Notes under the pieces: generated by a model
What the model was told of the DNA's origin: nothing
What the model saw: only the letters and a program-made list of their open reading frames with translations
The model's database searches: none
Position numbers and translations under genes: made by a program
Assembly (NCBI RefSeq): GCF_900186615.1
Contig: NZ_LT896588.1
Location: 710,397-774,396 of the forward strand
DNA length: 64,000 bases
Reading direction: 5' to 3'
From: Parabacteroides bouchesdurhonensis
Lineage (GTDB): Bacteria; Bacteroidota; Bacteroidia; Bacteroidales; Tannerellaceae
In this document: positions 26,057-33,703 of the stretch, one piece after another
How positions within the stretch are numbered: the stretch's first letter is position 1
Layout of the letters: the number at the start of each line of letters is the position of its first letter

Positions 26057-29000
26057 TTACTTAACTACCACCTTAACAGCGTCTTCGCCGTCTACCTTAA
26101 CAATAACTACTCCCATAGAAGCAGGAATTGTTTCAGCATCAGAAGTAGCGATCACTTTCGTGTTATGACCTACAACGTCTGATACAATGATAGTCTTACC
26201 TGCTGCACCGTATACGGTTACATTACCTTCGCCAGCTACTACACTGATAGTATTAGCTTCGATTGTTTCATTGCCGGTAGGAGTTTCAGATGCAGTTAAA
26301 GTTACAGCCAAACCATCAAATGGATTTGTAGTAGTAAATGACAACACACCATTCTTCTGAGCCAAATAGTTGCGAGTCTTATTGTTCTGAACTTTATAAA
26401 CACCCTTTTCTGTTGTAGAAGCGAATGCCCATGCAGCACGGCTGTCTGTTACCTTAACATCCTTTTCAACACGAATACCTTTACTGTTGAAAATATCCAT
26501 CTTATCTTTGTTATCACCTGTTTGTGCAGCTAATACAAATGTCGGAACGCTTGATCCATTTTCAGCATACAAGTAGTTACCAATACCTTTTTCTACATTT
26601 TCTGCAGCAACATTTTGAGTTGTCCAGATATAGAACAATGGTTTTTCAGGGTTTTCCAGACAAGCTGTGTCAACAAACAACTTGAAGTTATCAGAGAATG
26701 CATCAGCTTTCAATTCACTTTCTGCTTTCAATACTGCATTGTTCTTAGCATCAATAGAGATAGCCAATGTTGGGTTTTCATTAGAAGCAATGATATAGTG
26801 AGCAGGTTTGCTATTTGTTACATTAACAAATGCTGCTTCTTCAGGCAACTCTAATGTGAAATATCCAGAACCGGCAGTATTTAATGTAGTTGACATTAAA
26901 TAAGCGCTTGTACCCTGAACATTCAATTTGTAACTAGCCAAAGAGTCTGCACGATAACGAACAAATGCCTTATCTGTACCATATACAGGCACTGCAGGTT
27001 CTGCATTTGAACGATTATAGCTAGCAGCCATAATTGTATCAGCTACATATAATTCATAACCATTAGCTTCTTCAATTGCACGGAATAAGAACGGTACCGC
27101 AACAGAGTCTCTATATTGAGCTAAGTTCCCTATGAAGTTACTAGCCTCCAGCTCATCAGCACCAATAGATTTCAAGACAAAGTTATCGCCATCTAAAACA
27201 ACAAACTGAGTTTCATCTGCAGCATTTACCAAACGATAAGCATTACGCTTCATCTTACCATCATCAACCTTACCCTTAACGGCAGCAGTAACACCATAAG
27301 CTTCACCATTAGCACTCTTTAATTTAAACTGCAATGCTTTATCCGCAGCATCCTTTTCAACATTCAATTTGCCATCTTCTGCAACAACAACATACAAGTT
27401 ATCACCTGCATAAGGTGCATTAAATTTCAATTTTGCAGCAAAGTTATCAGATTCATCTCCTGTTAGATGTTTGTAACCAACATAAGGATCAGCCATATCA
27501 ACATCCAATTTCTTAATCTCATACTTCTTACCATTAACAATATATTGGTCTGCAGTAGCAGTTGTATTAACATACGTTGCTGTAACAAACGGATTCTGTC
27601 CATTCTCACGATTCAGAATTGTGTAACGGCCATTAACACCGTCAATATAGAATTGTCCGGCAAGTACAAGTTCATTTGAAGCAGTAGCATTGCTAGTAAA
27701 CCAATTTCTAGTAGCACCTGCTTCGTCTGTATTAAATGTATTAGCTATAAGATATTTACCCTTAGCGGCAACTGGGTTATCTTCCAATGCTTTAATAGAG
27801 TAAACACCCTTTTCCAATTTAGCCAAAGAACCGGTGCTAAAGCCTACAGTAGCTAACGAAGCAGTATTTGCAGTAGACAAAGTTGTAGAATCGATTATAG
27901 TAAACAAACCAGGATTCTTAACATCACTTAGACGGTCGATAGCAAAGAAGCCGATAGAATCTTGCTTAGCAGCAGTTTCTGTACGAGCCTGTGTCAATGT
28001 TCCTGCATAGTTCTTCACGTCATCATACAATTGAGGGATAGAGTCTACTTTTACAACCAGACCTTCACCATTTACAGCTGCATGATTTTTGTAAATATAG
28101 AAACGATAATGAGCAGCAGCACGTCCTTGAGCCACACTGTCTTTATCTAAAGACAGGTAAGTATCTGTACCTGGCTTAGGACCGGCAGCCAATGTCCATG
28201 TTTCTGGTTTATCAGCGTTTTGACCCGGATTCCAGTTACAAACAATTGTATCTGTAGTAATAACCAAACCACGTCCAGTCTCAGTATTCTTAACAGAAGC
28301 ACCGGCACTAAACACAGTATCCACTACTAAAAATATATGCTTGTTAGGCATATAATTACCCTTTGAATCCTTAATTGGACCAGTCTTTGACTTACCTTTA
28401 GCTTGCAAATAAACACCACCTACTAATGTTCCGCCTACTTTTGCATCATAAGCTATGTATGAATTTGCATTCAAATCGTCAGCACTGTTATTTGTAACTT
28501 CATCGTTTACGCGAAGATCAAAGCTGTTGCTATTGATTTTATTCAAATCCTGAGCATTCAATAAGGTTTGTTCCGGAGCTATAGCAACAGCGCCACTATA
28601 ACTTTTGCCAGCCTCTACCTTCACAAACTTCACATTTTCAGTTTTATCTGCAGCAACAGCTGGCATAACGAAAGCATATCTTACTTGGTTACCATCATAG
28701 GCACACAATAAAGAGTCGCTGGATGAAGGATTCCATGCAAAACGAGAGAAAGCTCCTTCTGTTTCAGGATCTACCAAATAAGCTTTGTCAGCTTTGCTAT
28801 CATATTGAACAGCCAGCTTCAATTCCGGATTCAACTTATTTGCAAACTGATATCCTTTGATACCATCTACAACAGTTACAGTAGGCAACCATAATGCAGA
28901 ATCGATAGACATTGGATGTACTTCAGGGTCAGCTTCAATTGCCACCGCAATTTTACGAGTGATAAGGTAAGTTCCTTTATCGTCTTTTGCAAAAGCCAAA

Positions 29001-29188
29001 ACGTAATTTACGTCTTTACCATCTTCGGTAACAGTTCCACCAATATGGATATAGCTGTCACCATTAACTTCTGCCATTTTCTCAGCAGGCTTCGTGTCAA
29101 ATCTAGGCAATGTAGTTGTTTGTGCAAACACAGAACCTGAACTCAACAAAATAGCAGCTGCTACAATCGTAGAGAATCTTTTGTTCAT
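26057..29188 (-). CDS. DUF6383 large secreted surface protein, phase-variable
   Basis: The 1043-residue protein has a signal peptide of about 22 residues (ending SVFA) and no lipobox. The mature part has many beta-strand-like segments rich in Ala, Asn, Lys and Val. It contains at least twelve D(S/T)(A/I/L/M/T/V) tripeptides, the O-glycosylation motif of Bacteroidota (for example DSA near residue 96, DTV, DTI, DSI). The last ~75 residues, from ETIEANTISVV to VKVVVK, form the DUF6383 C-terminal domain, resembling a type IX secretion sorting domain. Its only visible promoter lies in an invertible segment (29273-29481) and points away from the gene here. Similar large glycoproteins under invertible promoters are known in P. 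distasonis; S-layer-like function is inferred. Confidence 0.82.
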   Translation of the reverse strand: MNKRFSTIVAAAILLSSGSVFAQTTTLPRFDTKPAEKMAEVNGDSYIHIGGTVTEDGKDVNYVLAFAKDDKGTYLITRKIAVAIEADPEVHPMSIDSALWLPTVTVVDGIKGYQFANKLNPELKLAVQYDSKADKAYLVDPETEGAFSRFAWNPSSSDSLLCAYDGNQVRYAFVMPAVAADKTENVKFVKVEAGKSYSGAVAIAPEQTLLNAQDLNKINSNSFDLRVNDEVTNNSADDLNANSYIAYDAKVGGTLVGGVYLQAKGKSKTGPIKDSKGNYMPNKHIFLVVDTVFSAGASVKNTETGRGLVITTDTIVCNWNPGQNADKPETWTLAAGPKPGTDTYLSLDKDSVAQGRAAAHYRFYIYKNHAAVNGEGLVVKVDSIPQLYDDVKNYAGTLTQARTETAAKQDSIGFFAIDRLSDVKNPGLFTIIDSTTLSTANTASLATVGFSTGSLAKLEKGVYSIKALEDNPVAAKGKYLIANTFNTDEAGATRNWFTSNATASNELVLAGQFYIDGVNGRYTILNRENGQNPFVTATYVNTTATADQYIVNGKKYEIKKLDVDMADPYVGYKHLTGDESDNFAAKLKFNAPYAGDNLYVVVAEDGKLNVEKDAADKALQFKLKSANGEAYGVTAAVKGKVDDGKMKRNAYRLVNAADETQFVVLDGDNFVLKSIGADELEASNFIGNLAQYRDSVAVPFLFRAIEEANGYELYVADTIMAASYNRSNAEPAVPVYGTDKAFVRYRADSLASYKLNVQGTSAYLMSTTLNTAGSGYFTLELPEEAAFVNVTNSKPAHYIIASNENPTLAISIDAKNNAVLKAESELKADAFSDNFKLFVDTACLENPEKPLFYIWTTQNVAAENVEKGIGNYLYAENGSSVPTFVLAAQTGDNKDKMDIFNSKGIRVEKDVKVTDSRAAWAFASTTEKGVYKVQNNKTRNYLAQKNGVLSFTTTNPFDGLAVTLTASETPTGNETIEANTISVVAGEGNVTVYGAAGKTIIVSDVVGHNTKVIATSDAETIPASMGVVIVKVDGEDAVKVVVK

Positions 29189-29272
29189 AATCTAATTAAT
29201 TTAATATTAATAATAATGTCTATTAAAAGTCCTATTTACCAAGGCCTTGAGCCTTCCACCATACATAAAAAA

Positions 29273-29481
29273 TGACTAATGAAAACGTTGGTCTAGAATC
29301 GTCATTTTTTTGCCTGTTTTTGGAGCGTTCGTAATACGAAGCCTTTGTTTTGTAACTGATAGGCTATATTATTGATAAGAAAGCACATAGAGTGGTGAAA
29401 AATTATTCAAAAAGGGTTGCAGGAATAAAAGAAAGATATACCTTTGCATTGACGAATCTAGACGAACGTTTTCATTAGTCA
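29273..29481. promoter_or_regulatory. Invertible promoter segment
   Basis: Two 32-bp arms, 29273-29304 and 29450-29481, are inverted repeats with two mismatches. They share AACGTTTTCATTAGTCA (17 bp) exactly. Between them, 145 bp carry one clear promoter. This is the hallmark of a site-specific DNA inversion that switches a gene on and off. In the orientation written here the promoter faces right, away from the DUF6383 gene, so the gene should be OFF. No recombinase gene lies in the window, so it would act in trans. Confidence 0.88.
29417..29446 (+). promoter_or_regulatory. Promoter inside the invertible segment
   Basis: A TTG box at 29417-29419 and TACCTTTG at 29439-29446 are separated by 19 bp, close to the ideal Bacteroidota promoter. 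Its start point would fall in the right inverted-repeat arm and run into module copy B. Confidence 0.82.
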
Positions 29482-29546
29482 CTTAAATGCCTCTTAAACA
29501 CATAGTTTTGGAAGGTAGTATAACTTTTCTGTTTTCCTAATAAATA

Positions 29547-29564
29547 AATGTACGCGCGTACATT
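29547..29564. promoter_or_regulatory. Perfect 18-bp palindrome, copy B
   Basis: The sequence is identical to the palindrome at 75-92, while bases on both sides have drifted between the copies. Confidence 0.7.
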
Positions 29565-29645
29565 ATTATATATAAATAAAACTCTCCTCTAAAATTTCTT
29601 TATTTTATCCTTTTATCTTATTTGCGTAACCGGAAAGTGATTTAT

Positions 29646-29711
29646 AAATCATCGGGAACTCTTCTTAAAATCATCCCGATCTTTTTCCAAAATCATCCCG
29701 ATGATTTCAAA
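29646..29711. repeat. Three 22-bp-period units (ATCATCGGGA family)
   Basis: Units 29646-29667, 29668-29689 and 29690-29711 each begin AAATCATC and repeat every 22 bp. The G/C-rich core alternates between CGGGA and CCCGAT, so each unit is also half of a palindrome with another. Copy A has only the equivalents of two units. Confidence 0.75.
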
Positions 29712-29910
29712 AAAGGCCTCGATGATCCTATGTATATTAACAGTCCGGAGAAGGGCTTTCAAAAGAGCTATCTTTTGAACACAGAAGTCCCGTCTTAACA
29801 CTTCAAAGGTCTGCTCTTTTGAAATGTTAAGACGGGACTTTTAAGTGCAAAAGTCAGCTCTTTTAAAACGAAAATAGAAATCCTTCCCCTAATTAACAGA
29901 TATTAAGGAA

Positions 29911-29934
29911 AACCGCCTGAATAATCAGACGGCT
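29911..29934 (-). terminator. Terminator of the Fic gene
   Basis: On the minus strand AGCCGTCTGA (complement of 29925-29934) pairs with TCAGGCGGTT (complement of 29911-29920) using two G-T pairs. TTTTCC follows. It lies 58 bp past the Fic stop and abuts the end of module copy B. Confidence 0.7.
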
Positions 29935-29992
29935 TCCTGCCTCCTTTAACAACTCTATTAACAAGTTGGCACAAGTATCGAAGTAATACTTA

Positions 29993-30754
29993 TTATTTTA
30001 AAATACGAATATAGCGCTGCAATGCTTCCTTCTCCGCCTCAGCGACCAACATGTAAAAAACATTCGGTTCATGTTCCGTATGAGACTTCTCCAAAGCCTT
30101 GTAATACTGCAATTTCTTCTCGTTATCACTTTTCAGAATAACGATAATATAACCATGCCGCAAGAGGTAAAGATTCATTAAGAGGCGACAGGTCCTGCCA
30201 TTGCCATCAATAAACGGATGAATCCGGACAAGTTCGTCATGTAGATAAGCCGCTATTATGACCGGATGAATACCATCTCTCTCCATTTGATGAAACTTCA
30301 AAATAAAATCCTCCATTTGTTTTTCCAGAAGATATGGCTGAGGCGGCATGTGAGTACTACCTGTTATCATAACCGGCACGGTCCGATAGCGGCCGGCATT
30401 CTCCCGGTTGATGCCGTGCAACACAATAGCGTGTATTTCTTTAATTGTCGGTTCGCTAATTTCTATATTCCGCCGGGCAATATCTTTGATAAAATCAATA
30501 GCCTGTGCATGGTTTATTGCTTCCAGGTGTTCCTGCATGGATTTGCCGGATATAGTTATTCCTTCATTCACAACAAGGGCTGTTTCCTGCAATGTAAGCG
30601 TATTTCCTTCTATCCGGTTACTCTCATAGGTATACTCCATTTCCAATGCGTCCTCAATCTTTTTCAGGGCATCCTGTGGCAATGGCCGCAAGGTAGACAG
30701 TTCTGCCTTAAGTGCATCCACTTCTTGTAATAAGGTACTTAAATCTTCGTTCAT
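29993..30754 (-). CDS. Fic-domain protein with N-terminal inhibitory helix
   Basis: I take the ATG at 30754 (253 residues) as the start. The frame can be read up to 30871, but a good promoter sits at 30775-30782, inside that extension, so the extra 39 residues are not translated. The Fic motif HPFIDGNGRTCR at residues 179-190 is complete, with the catalytic His179, so AMP or another nucleotidyl group could be transferred to target proteins. The inhibitory motif SNRIEG at 45-50 marks a class II Fic protein held inactive by its own N-terminal helix. Target unknown. No antitoxin gene is adjacent. Confidence 0.88.
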   Translation of the reverse strand: MNEDLSTLLQEVDALKAELSTLRPLPQDALKKIEDALEMEYTYESNRIEGNTLTLQETALVVNEGITISGKSMQEHLEAINHAQAIDFIKDIARRNIEISEPTIKEIHAIVLHGINRENAGRYRTVPVMITGSTHMPPQPYLLEKQMEDFILKFHQMERDGIHPVIIAAYLHDELVRIHPFIDGNGRTCRLLMNLYLLRHGYIIVILKSDNEKKLQYYKALEKSHTEHEPNVFYMLVAEAEKEALQRYIRILK

Positions 30755-30774
30755 GGCGGAATATTTATTTTGTA

Positions 30775-30782
30775 CAAATATA
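30775..30782 (-). promoter_or_regulatory. -7 box of the Fic gene
   Basis: The complement of 30775-30782 reads TATATTTG, a perfect -7 box, 20 bp before the ATG at 30754. It decides between the two possible starts. No upstream TTTG was seen. Confidence 0.6.
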
Positions 30783-30909
30783 CGGCTTGCCTGTAATTGT
30801 ATAATTATAGCTACACTAAATAAGGTTAACAGAACAATGAAGGCAGCCGGATATCTGTTCAAACCGGGCAACTATTTTACGATTGCTTTACTACGGATAA
30901 ATAAAAAGA

Positions 30910-30938
30910 AAAAGGTTAGACATTAAGCCTAACCTTTT
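30910..30938 (-). terminator. Terminator of tRNA-Pro
   Basis: AAAAGGTTAG (30910-30919) and CTAACCTTTT (30929-30938) form a perfect 10-bp stem with a 9-base loop. On the minus strand T-rich sequence follows. Confidence 0.85.
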
Positions 30939-30951
30939 CCTCTTTAATCAG

Positions 30952-31026
30952 TCGGGATGACTGGATTCGAACCAGCGACCACACGCCCCCCAGACGCGTA
31001 CTCTAACCGGGCTGAGCTACATCCCG
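30952..31026 (-). tRNA. tRNA-Pro (anticodon GGG)
   Basis: Read on the minus strand, the 75-base sequence folds into a cloverleaf. The acceptor stem is CGGGATG with CATCCCG, followed by discriminator A. The D-arm contains AGCTCAG...GGTTAGAGT, the T-arm has CTGGTTCGAATCCAG, and the anticodon stem CGCGT/GCGTG holds a 7-base loop CTGGGGG, so the anticodon is GGG. CCA is not encoded. A promoter with TTG, 20 bp, and TATTTTTG precedes it (31044-31074). Confidence 0.93.
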
Positions 31027-31043
31027 TTTGTGTTTTACGGGTG

Positions 31044-31074
31044 CAAAAATAGAGTATTATACGGGATTTTACAA
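31044..31074 (-). promoter_or_regulatory. Promoter of tRNA-Pro
   Basis: On the minus strand a TTG box (complement of 31072-31074) and TATTTTTG (complement of 31044-31051) are separated by 20 bp. Confidence 0.7.
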
Positions 31075-31242
31075 GTTTTCCCTTCCATTTTTACAGAAAT
31101 TTGTCCCGTTCCGGACAAGACAAGTAATAACCTGTTGACTAACAGAATGTATATATAAAGCCTATATATGTACAGAATAAGCATTCTTTGGTCTAAATAC
31201 AATTTTCCGCCAGATGTATATATGATACTATTAATAAATTAT

Positions 31243-31250
31243 TACTTTTG
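31243..31250 (+). promoter_or_regulatory. -7 box of inositol-phosphate synthase operon
   Basis: TACTTTTG matches TAnnTTTG. Transcription should begin at about 31256-31258, the first bases of the leader stem at 31255. No clear TTTG box lies upstream. Confidence 0.6.
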
Positions 31251-31254
31251 TAAC

Positions 31255-31325
31255 AAACCTTAGGATTAGTTCCTATAGAGAAAGCGCCTGAACTTTTTTT
31301 ATAGATACTGTTCCTAAGGTTTTTT
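31255..31325 (+). promoter_or_regulatory. Structured 5' leader of inositol-phosphate synthase mRNA
   Basis: AAACCTTAGGA at 31255-31265 pairs perfectly with TCCTAAGGTTT at 31312-31322, followed by a run of six T (31320-31325). Inside are nested helices CTATA 31273-31277 with TATAG 31300-31304, and AAAG 31281-31284 with CTTT 31293-31296. A competing hairpin, TAGGA 31261-31265 with TCCTA 31271-31275, uses the same 5' arm. Two mutually exclusive folds next to a T-run suggest transcription attenuation or a riboswitch-like control. I do not recognise it as a known riboswitch class. Confidence 0.55.
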
Positions 31326-31349
31326 GCATTATAAATATAATCTAATTAA

Positions 31350-32657
31350 ATGGAAAAAATGAATGTAAAACCGGCAACCGGTAAACTGGGGGTTCTTTGT
31401 GTAGGATTAGGCGCTGTTACATCAACGTTTATGACAGGAGTGTTGATGGCTCGCAAGGGTTTGGCTAAGCCTGTCGGCTCTATGACGCAATATGATAAAA
31501 TGCGCGTAGGAAAAGGAGCAAACAAAAAGTATTTGCATTACGGTGAAATCGTTCCTTTGGCAAACCTGAACGATATTGTATTCGGAGCATGGGATGTTTA
31601 TCCTGATAATGCTTATGAATCGGCAATCAATGCCGAAGTGCTGAAAGAGAGGGATATTAATCCCGTAAAGGATGAGTTGGAGAGAATCGTTCCTATGAAA
31701 GCCGCTTTCGATCATAACTACGCAAGCCGCCTGGATGGAAATAACATAAAGGAATGTAATAGCCGCTGGGATATGATGGAGCAAATCCGCAAAGATATCC
31801 GTAACTTTAAAGAGGCCAACAACTGCGAACGCATTGTTGTTCTTTGGGCTGCATCCACCGAGATTTATGTTCCGGTAGACAATGAAATTCACGGGTCATT
31901 GGCTAGTTTGGAAAAAGCGATGAAGGCTGATGACAAAACACATATTGCCCCTTCTATGTGTTACGCGTACGCTGCGTTGATGGAAGGCGCTCCTTTTATT
32001 ATGGGTGCACCCAATACAACAGTAGACATCCCTGCCATGTGGGAGTTGGCAGAAAAGACAAAAATGCCTATCGCCGGCAAAGATTTTAAAACAGGCCAGA
32101 CATTGGTTAAATCCGGCTTTGCTCCGGTTATAGGCACTCGTTGCCTCGGTTTGAACGGATGGTTTTCCACCAATATACTTGGCAATCGTGACGGGCTAGT
32201 ACTGGATGAGCCGGCCAATTTCCATACAAAAGAAGTAAGCAAGTTGTCTACTTTGGAATCTATTTTAGTATCGGAAGAGCAACCGGATTTATATTCCGAC
32301 TATTATCACAAAGTCCGTATCAACTATTATCCGCCTCGCAACGATAATAAAGAAGGTTGGGACAACATTGATATTTTCGGATGGATGGGTTATCCAATGC
32401 AGATTAAGATAAACTTTCTTTGCCGCGACTCTATTCTTGCCGCACCTTTATGTTTGGACCTTGTATTGCTGAGTGACCTTGCCGCGCGTGCAGGCCGTTA
32501 CGGTATTCAGCGATTCCTTAGTTTCTTTTTGAAAAGTCCGATGCATGATTACCTTGAGAATGAGATTCCCGTCAATCATCTATTCCAGCAATATGCAATA
32601 TTAAAGAACGCGATCCGAGAAATGGGCGGTTATGAGGCCGACCAGGAAATAGACTGA
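31350..32657 (+). CDS. Inositol-3-phosphate synthase
   Basis: The 435-residue enzyme (Ino1/MIPS family) converts glucose 6-phosphate to inositol 3-phosphate with NAD as cofactor. The nucleotide-binding start VLCVGLGAVTSTFMTGVLM at about 14-32 and the block DEPANFHTKEVSKLSTLESIL are family-typical; the length fits the bacterial form. In gut Bacteroidota this enzyme feeds inositol lipid synthesis. It is followed after 48 bp by a PIG-L-type deacetylase. An ATG three codons in (31359) is an equally possible start. It has its own promoter and a structured leader. Confidence 0.9.
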   Translation: MEKMNVKPATGKLGVLCVGLGAVTSTFMTGVLMARKGLAKPVGSMTQYDKMRVGKGANKKYLHYGEIVPLANLNDIVFGAWDVYPDNAYESAINAEVLKERDINPVKDELERIVPMKAAFDHNYASRLDGNNIKECNSRWDMMEQIRKDIRNFKEANNCERIVVLWAASTEIYVPVDNEIHGSLASLEKAMKADDKTHIAPSMCYAYAALMEGAPFIMGAPNTTVDIPAMWELAEKTKMPIAGKDFKTGQTLVKSGFAPVIGTRCLGLNGWFSTNILGNRDGLVLDEPANFHTKEVSKLSTLESILVSEEQPDLYSDYYHKVRINYYPPRNDNKEGWDNIDIFGWMGYPMQIKINFLCRDSILAAPLCLDLVLLSDLAARAGRYGIQRFLSFFLKSPMHDYLENEIPVNHLFQQYAILKNAIREMGGYEADQEID

Positions 32658-32705
32658 TTCAGGGATAAGAGAAAATCACTAATTATATTCTAAAAATAAA
32701 TTATT

Positions 32706-33605
32706 ATGACAAAATCCTATCTTTCTTCTTTTATGAAAATCTTATGTGTTTCATTAATGAGCATTTTTTGTTTTTCGTATGCTGCCAATGCCTCAAAAAA
32801 TGTTATCGTTATCTGTGCACATCCTGATGATTGTGAAATAACCGCCGGAGGCTTGGCTCTATTAATGACTGATGCCGGATGTAAAGTAAAATTCGTTTCC
32901 GTAACAAATGGCAATAAAGGACATCAAACGCTCTCGGAAGAAGAGCTGGCAAAAAGACGTTACAACGAAACCGTATGTGTAAAGAACCTGGCAAATATAG
33001 AATATGAAGTTCTGAATATTCCCGATGGAGAGTTAGTTCCATCTCTAGAGAACAGGTTGGAGATTATTCGGTTAATCCGTGAATGGAAAGCTGATCTGGT
33101 AATTACACACAGGCCTTCCGATTATCATCCCGACCATCGGAATGTGTCTATCCTTGTTCAGGATGCCGCTTTTATGGTTACCGTCCCGAAAGTATTGCCA
33201 TCAGTTCCGGCCCTTTCCTATAATCCGGTATTTCTATATACCCGCGACCGCTTTACATCTCCCCGTCCATTCCGACCGGACATAGTTGTAGACGTAACTC
33301 CGGTTATGCGCAAAAAGGCGGAAATGATACATTGCCATGCTTCACAAGTGTATGAATGGCTTCCGTGGCTCAATCATACTGAAAATACCATTCCAACCGA
33401 TGAAGAAGAAAGGATTAATCTCCAGGTAAAGAACTACGTTATAAAACGCGGATTTATAACCAAACAGGATAAGAAAATACTGAATAAGTTTTATGGTAAA
33501 AAACGCGCACAGAAGGTTCAGGCTGTTGAAGCATTTGAATTTTCGGAATACGGAAAGCAATTAACTGAAGATGAAATAAAAGAATGGTTTCCAATTTTTG
33601 ATTAA
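32706..33605 (+). CDS. Exported PIG-L/LmbE family deacetylase
   Basis: The 299-residue protein begins with a signal peptide (about 1-29, ending ANA), so it acts in the periplasm or beyond. The zinc motif AHPDD is at residues 38-42 in VIVICAHPDDCE, and a second conserved segment, RPSDYHPDHRN, supplies further ligands. Enzymes of this family remove N-acetyl groups from GlcNAc-type sugars, including GlcNAc-inositol and GlcNAc-PI. Its position after inositol-phosphate synthase makes an inositol-linked substrate tempting, but other Bacteroidota PIG-L proteins act on other glycans. A bidirectional terminator follows. Confidence 0.85.
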   Translation: MTKSYLSSFMKILCVSLMSIFCFSYAANASKNVIVICAHPDDCEITAGGLALLMTDAGCKVKFVSVTNGNKGHQTLSEEELAKRRYNETVCVKNLANIEYEVLNIPDGELVPSLENRLEIIRLIREWKADLVITHRPSDYHPDHRNVSILVQDAAFMVTVPKVLPSVPALSYNPVFLYTRDRFTSPRPFRPDIVVDVTPVMRKKAEMIHCHASQVYEWLPWLNHTENTIPTDEEERINLQVKNYVIKRGFITKQDKKILNKFYGKKRAQKVQAVEAFEFSEYGKQLTEDEIKEWFPIFD

Positions 33606-33629
33606 ATAAAATACGAAGTTAATAAAAAG

Positions 33630-33672
33630 CAAAGACAGAAAATACGGATATATTCCGGGCTTTCTGTCTTTG
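33630..33672. terminator. Bidirectional terminator between PIG-L gene and aroB
   Basis: CAAAGACAGAAA at 33630-33641 pairs perfectly with TTTCTGTCTTTG at 33661-33672 (12 bp, 19-base loop). It lies between convergent genes; T-rich sequence is modest on either side. Confidence 0.75.
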
Positions 33673-33703
33673 TTATATTAAAAACATAAAAGCAAATTCC
33701 GCT

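Larger units (their letters stand above)
29474..29914. repeat. Copy B of the ~430-bp duplicated module
   Basis: This copy closely matches 1-420. It contains the palindrome at 29547-29564, three 22-bp-period units at 29646-29711, and both hairpins (about 29758-29840). It lies immediately outside the right arm of the invertible promoter, where transcripts go when the promoter faces right. Confidence 0.9.
29189..29992. other. Gene-free region: invertible promoter plus duplicated module
   Basis: This 804-bp region contains, in order, the 5' leader of the DUF6383 gene (29189-29272), the invertible segment with its inverted repeats (29273-29481), module copy B (29474-29914) and the Fic gene terminator (29911-29934). 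No protein-coding gene was seen in it. Confidence 0.85.
31027..31349. other. Divergent promoter region, tRNA-Pro and inositol-phosphate synthase
   Basis: This 323-bp region holds the tRNA promoter (31044-31074), the -7 box of the inositol-phosphate synthase gene (31243-31250) and a structured leader (31255-31325). No open reading frame of note lies here. Confidence 0.7.

Noticed and set aside
29273-29481. Insertion sequence ends as an explanation for the 32-bp inverted repeats
   Set aside because: Only 145 bp lie between the arms, with no transposase and no flanking target duplication; a promoter sits in the centre, so inversion is the better reading.
30266-30730. A 154-codon open frame antisense to the Fic gene
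   Set aside because: It is the shadow of a well-supported Fic gene with its catalytic motif and promoter on the other strand; the peptide looks random.
31255-31325. Known riboswitch class for the inositol-phosphate synthase leader
   Set aside because: None of the conserved cores of common classes (TPP, cobalamin, SAM, FMN) is visible, so only a structured leader is reported.
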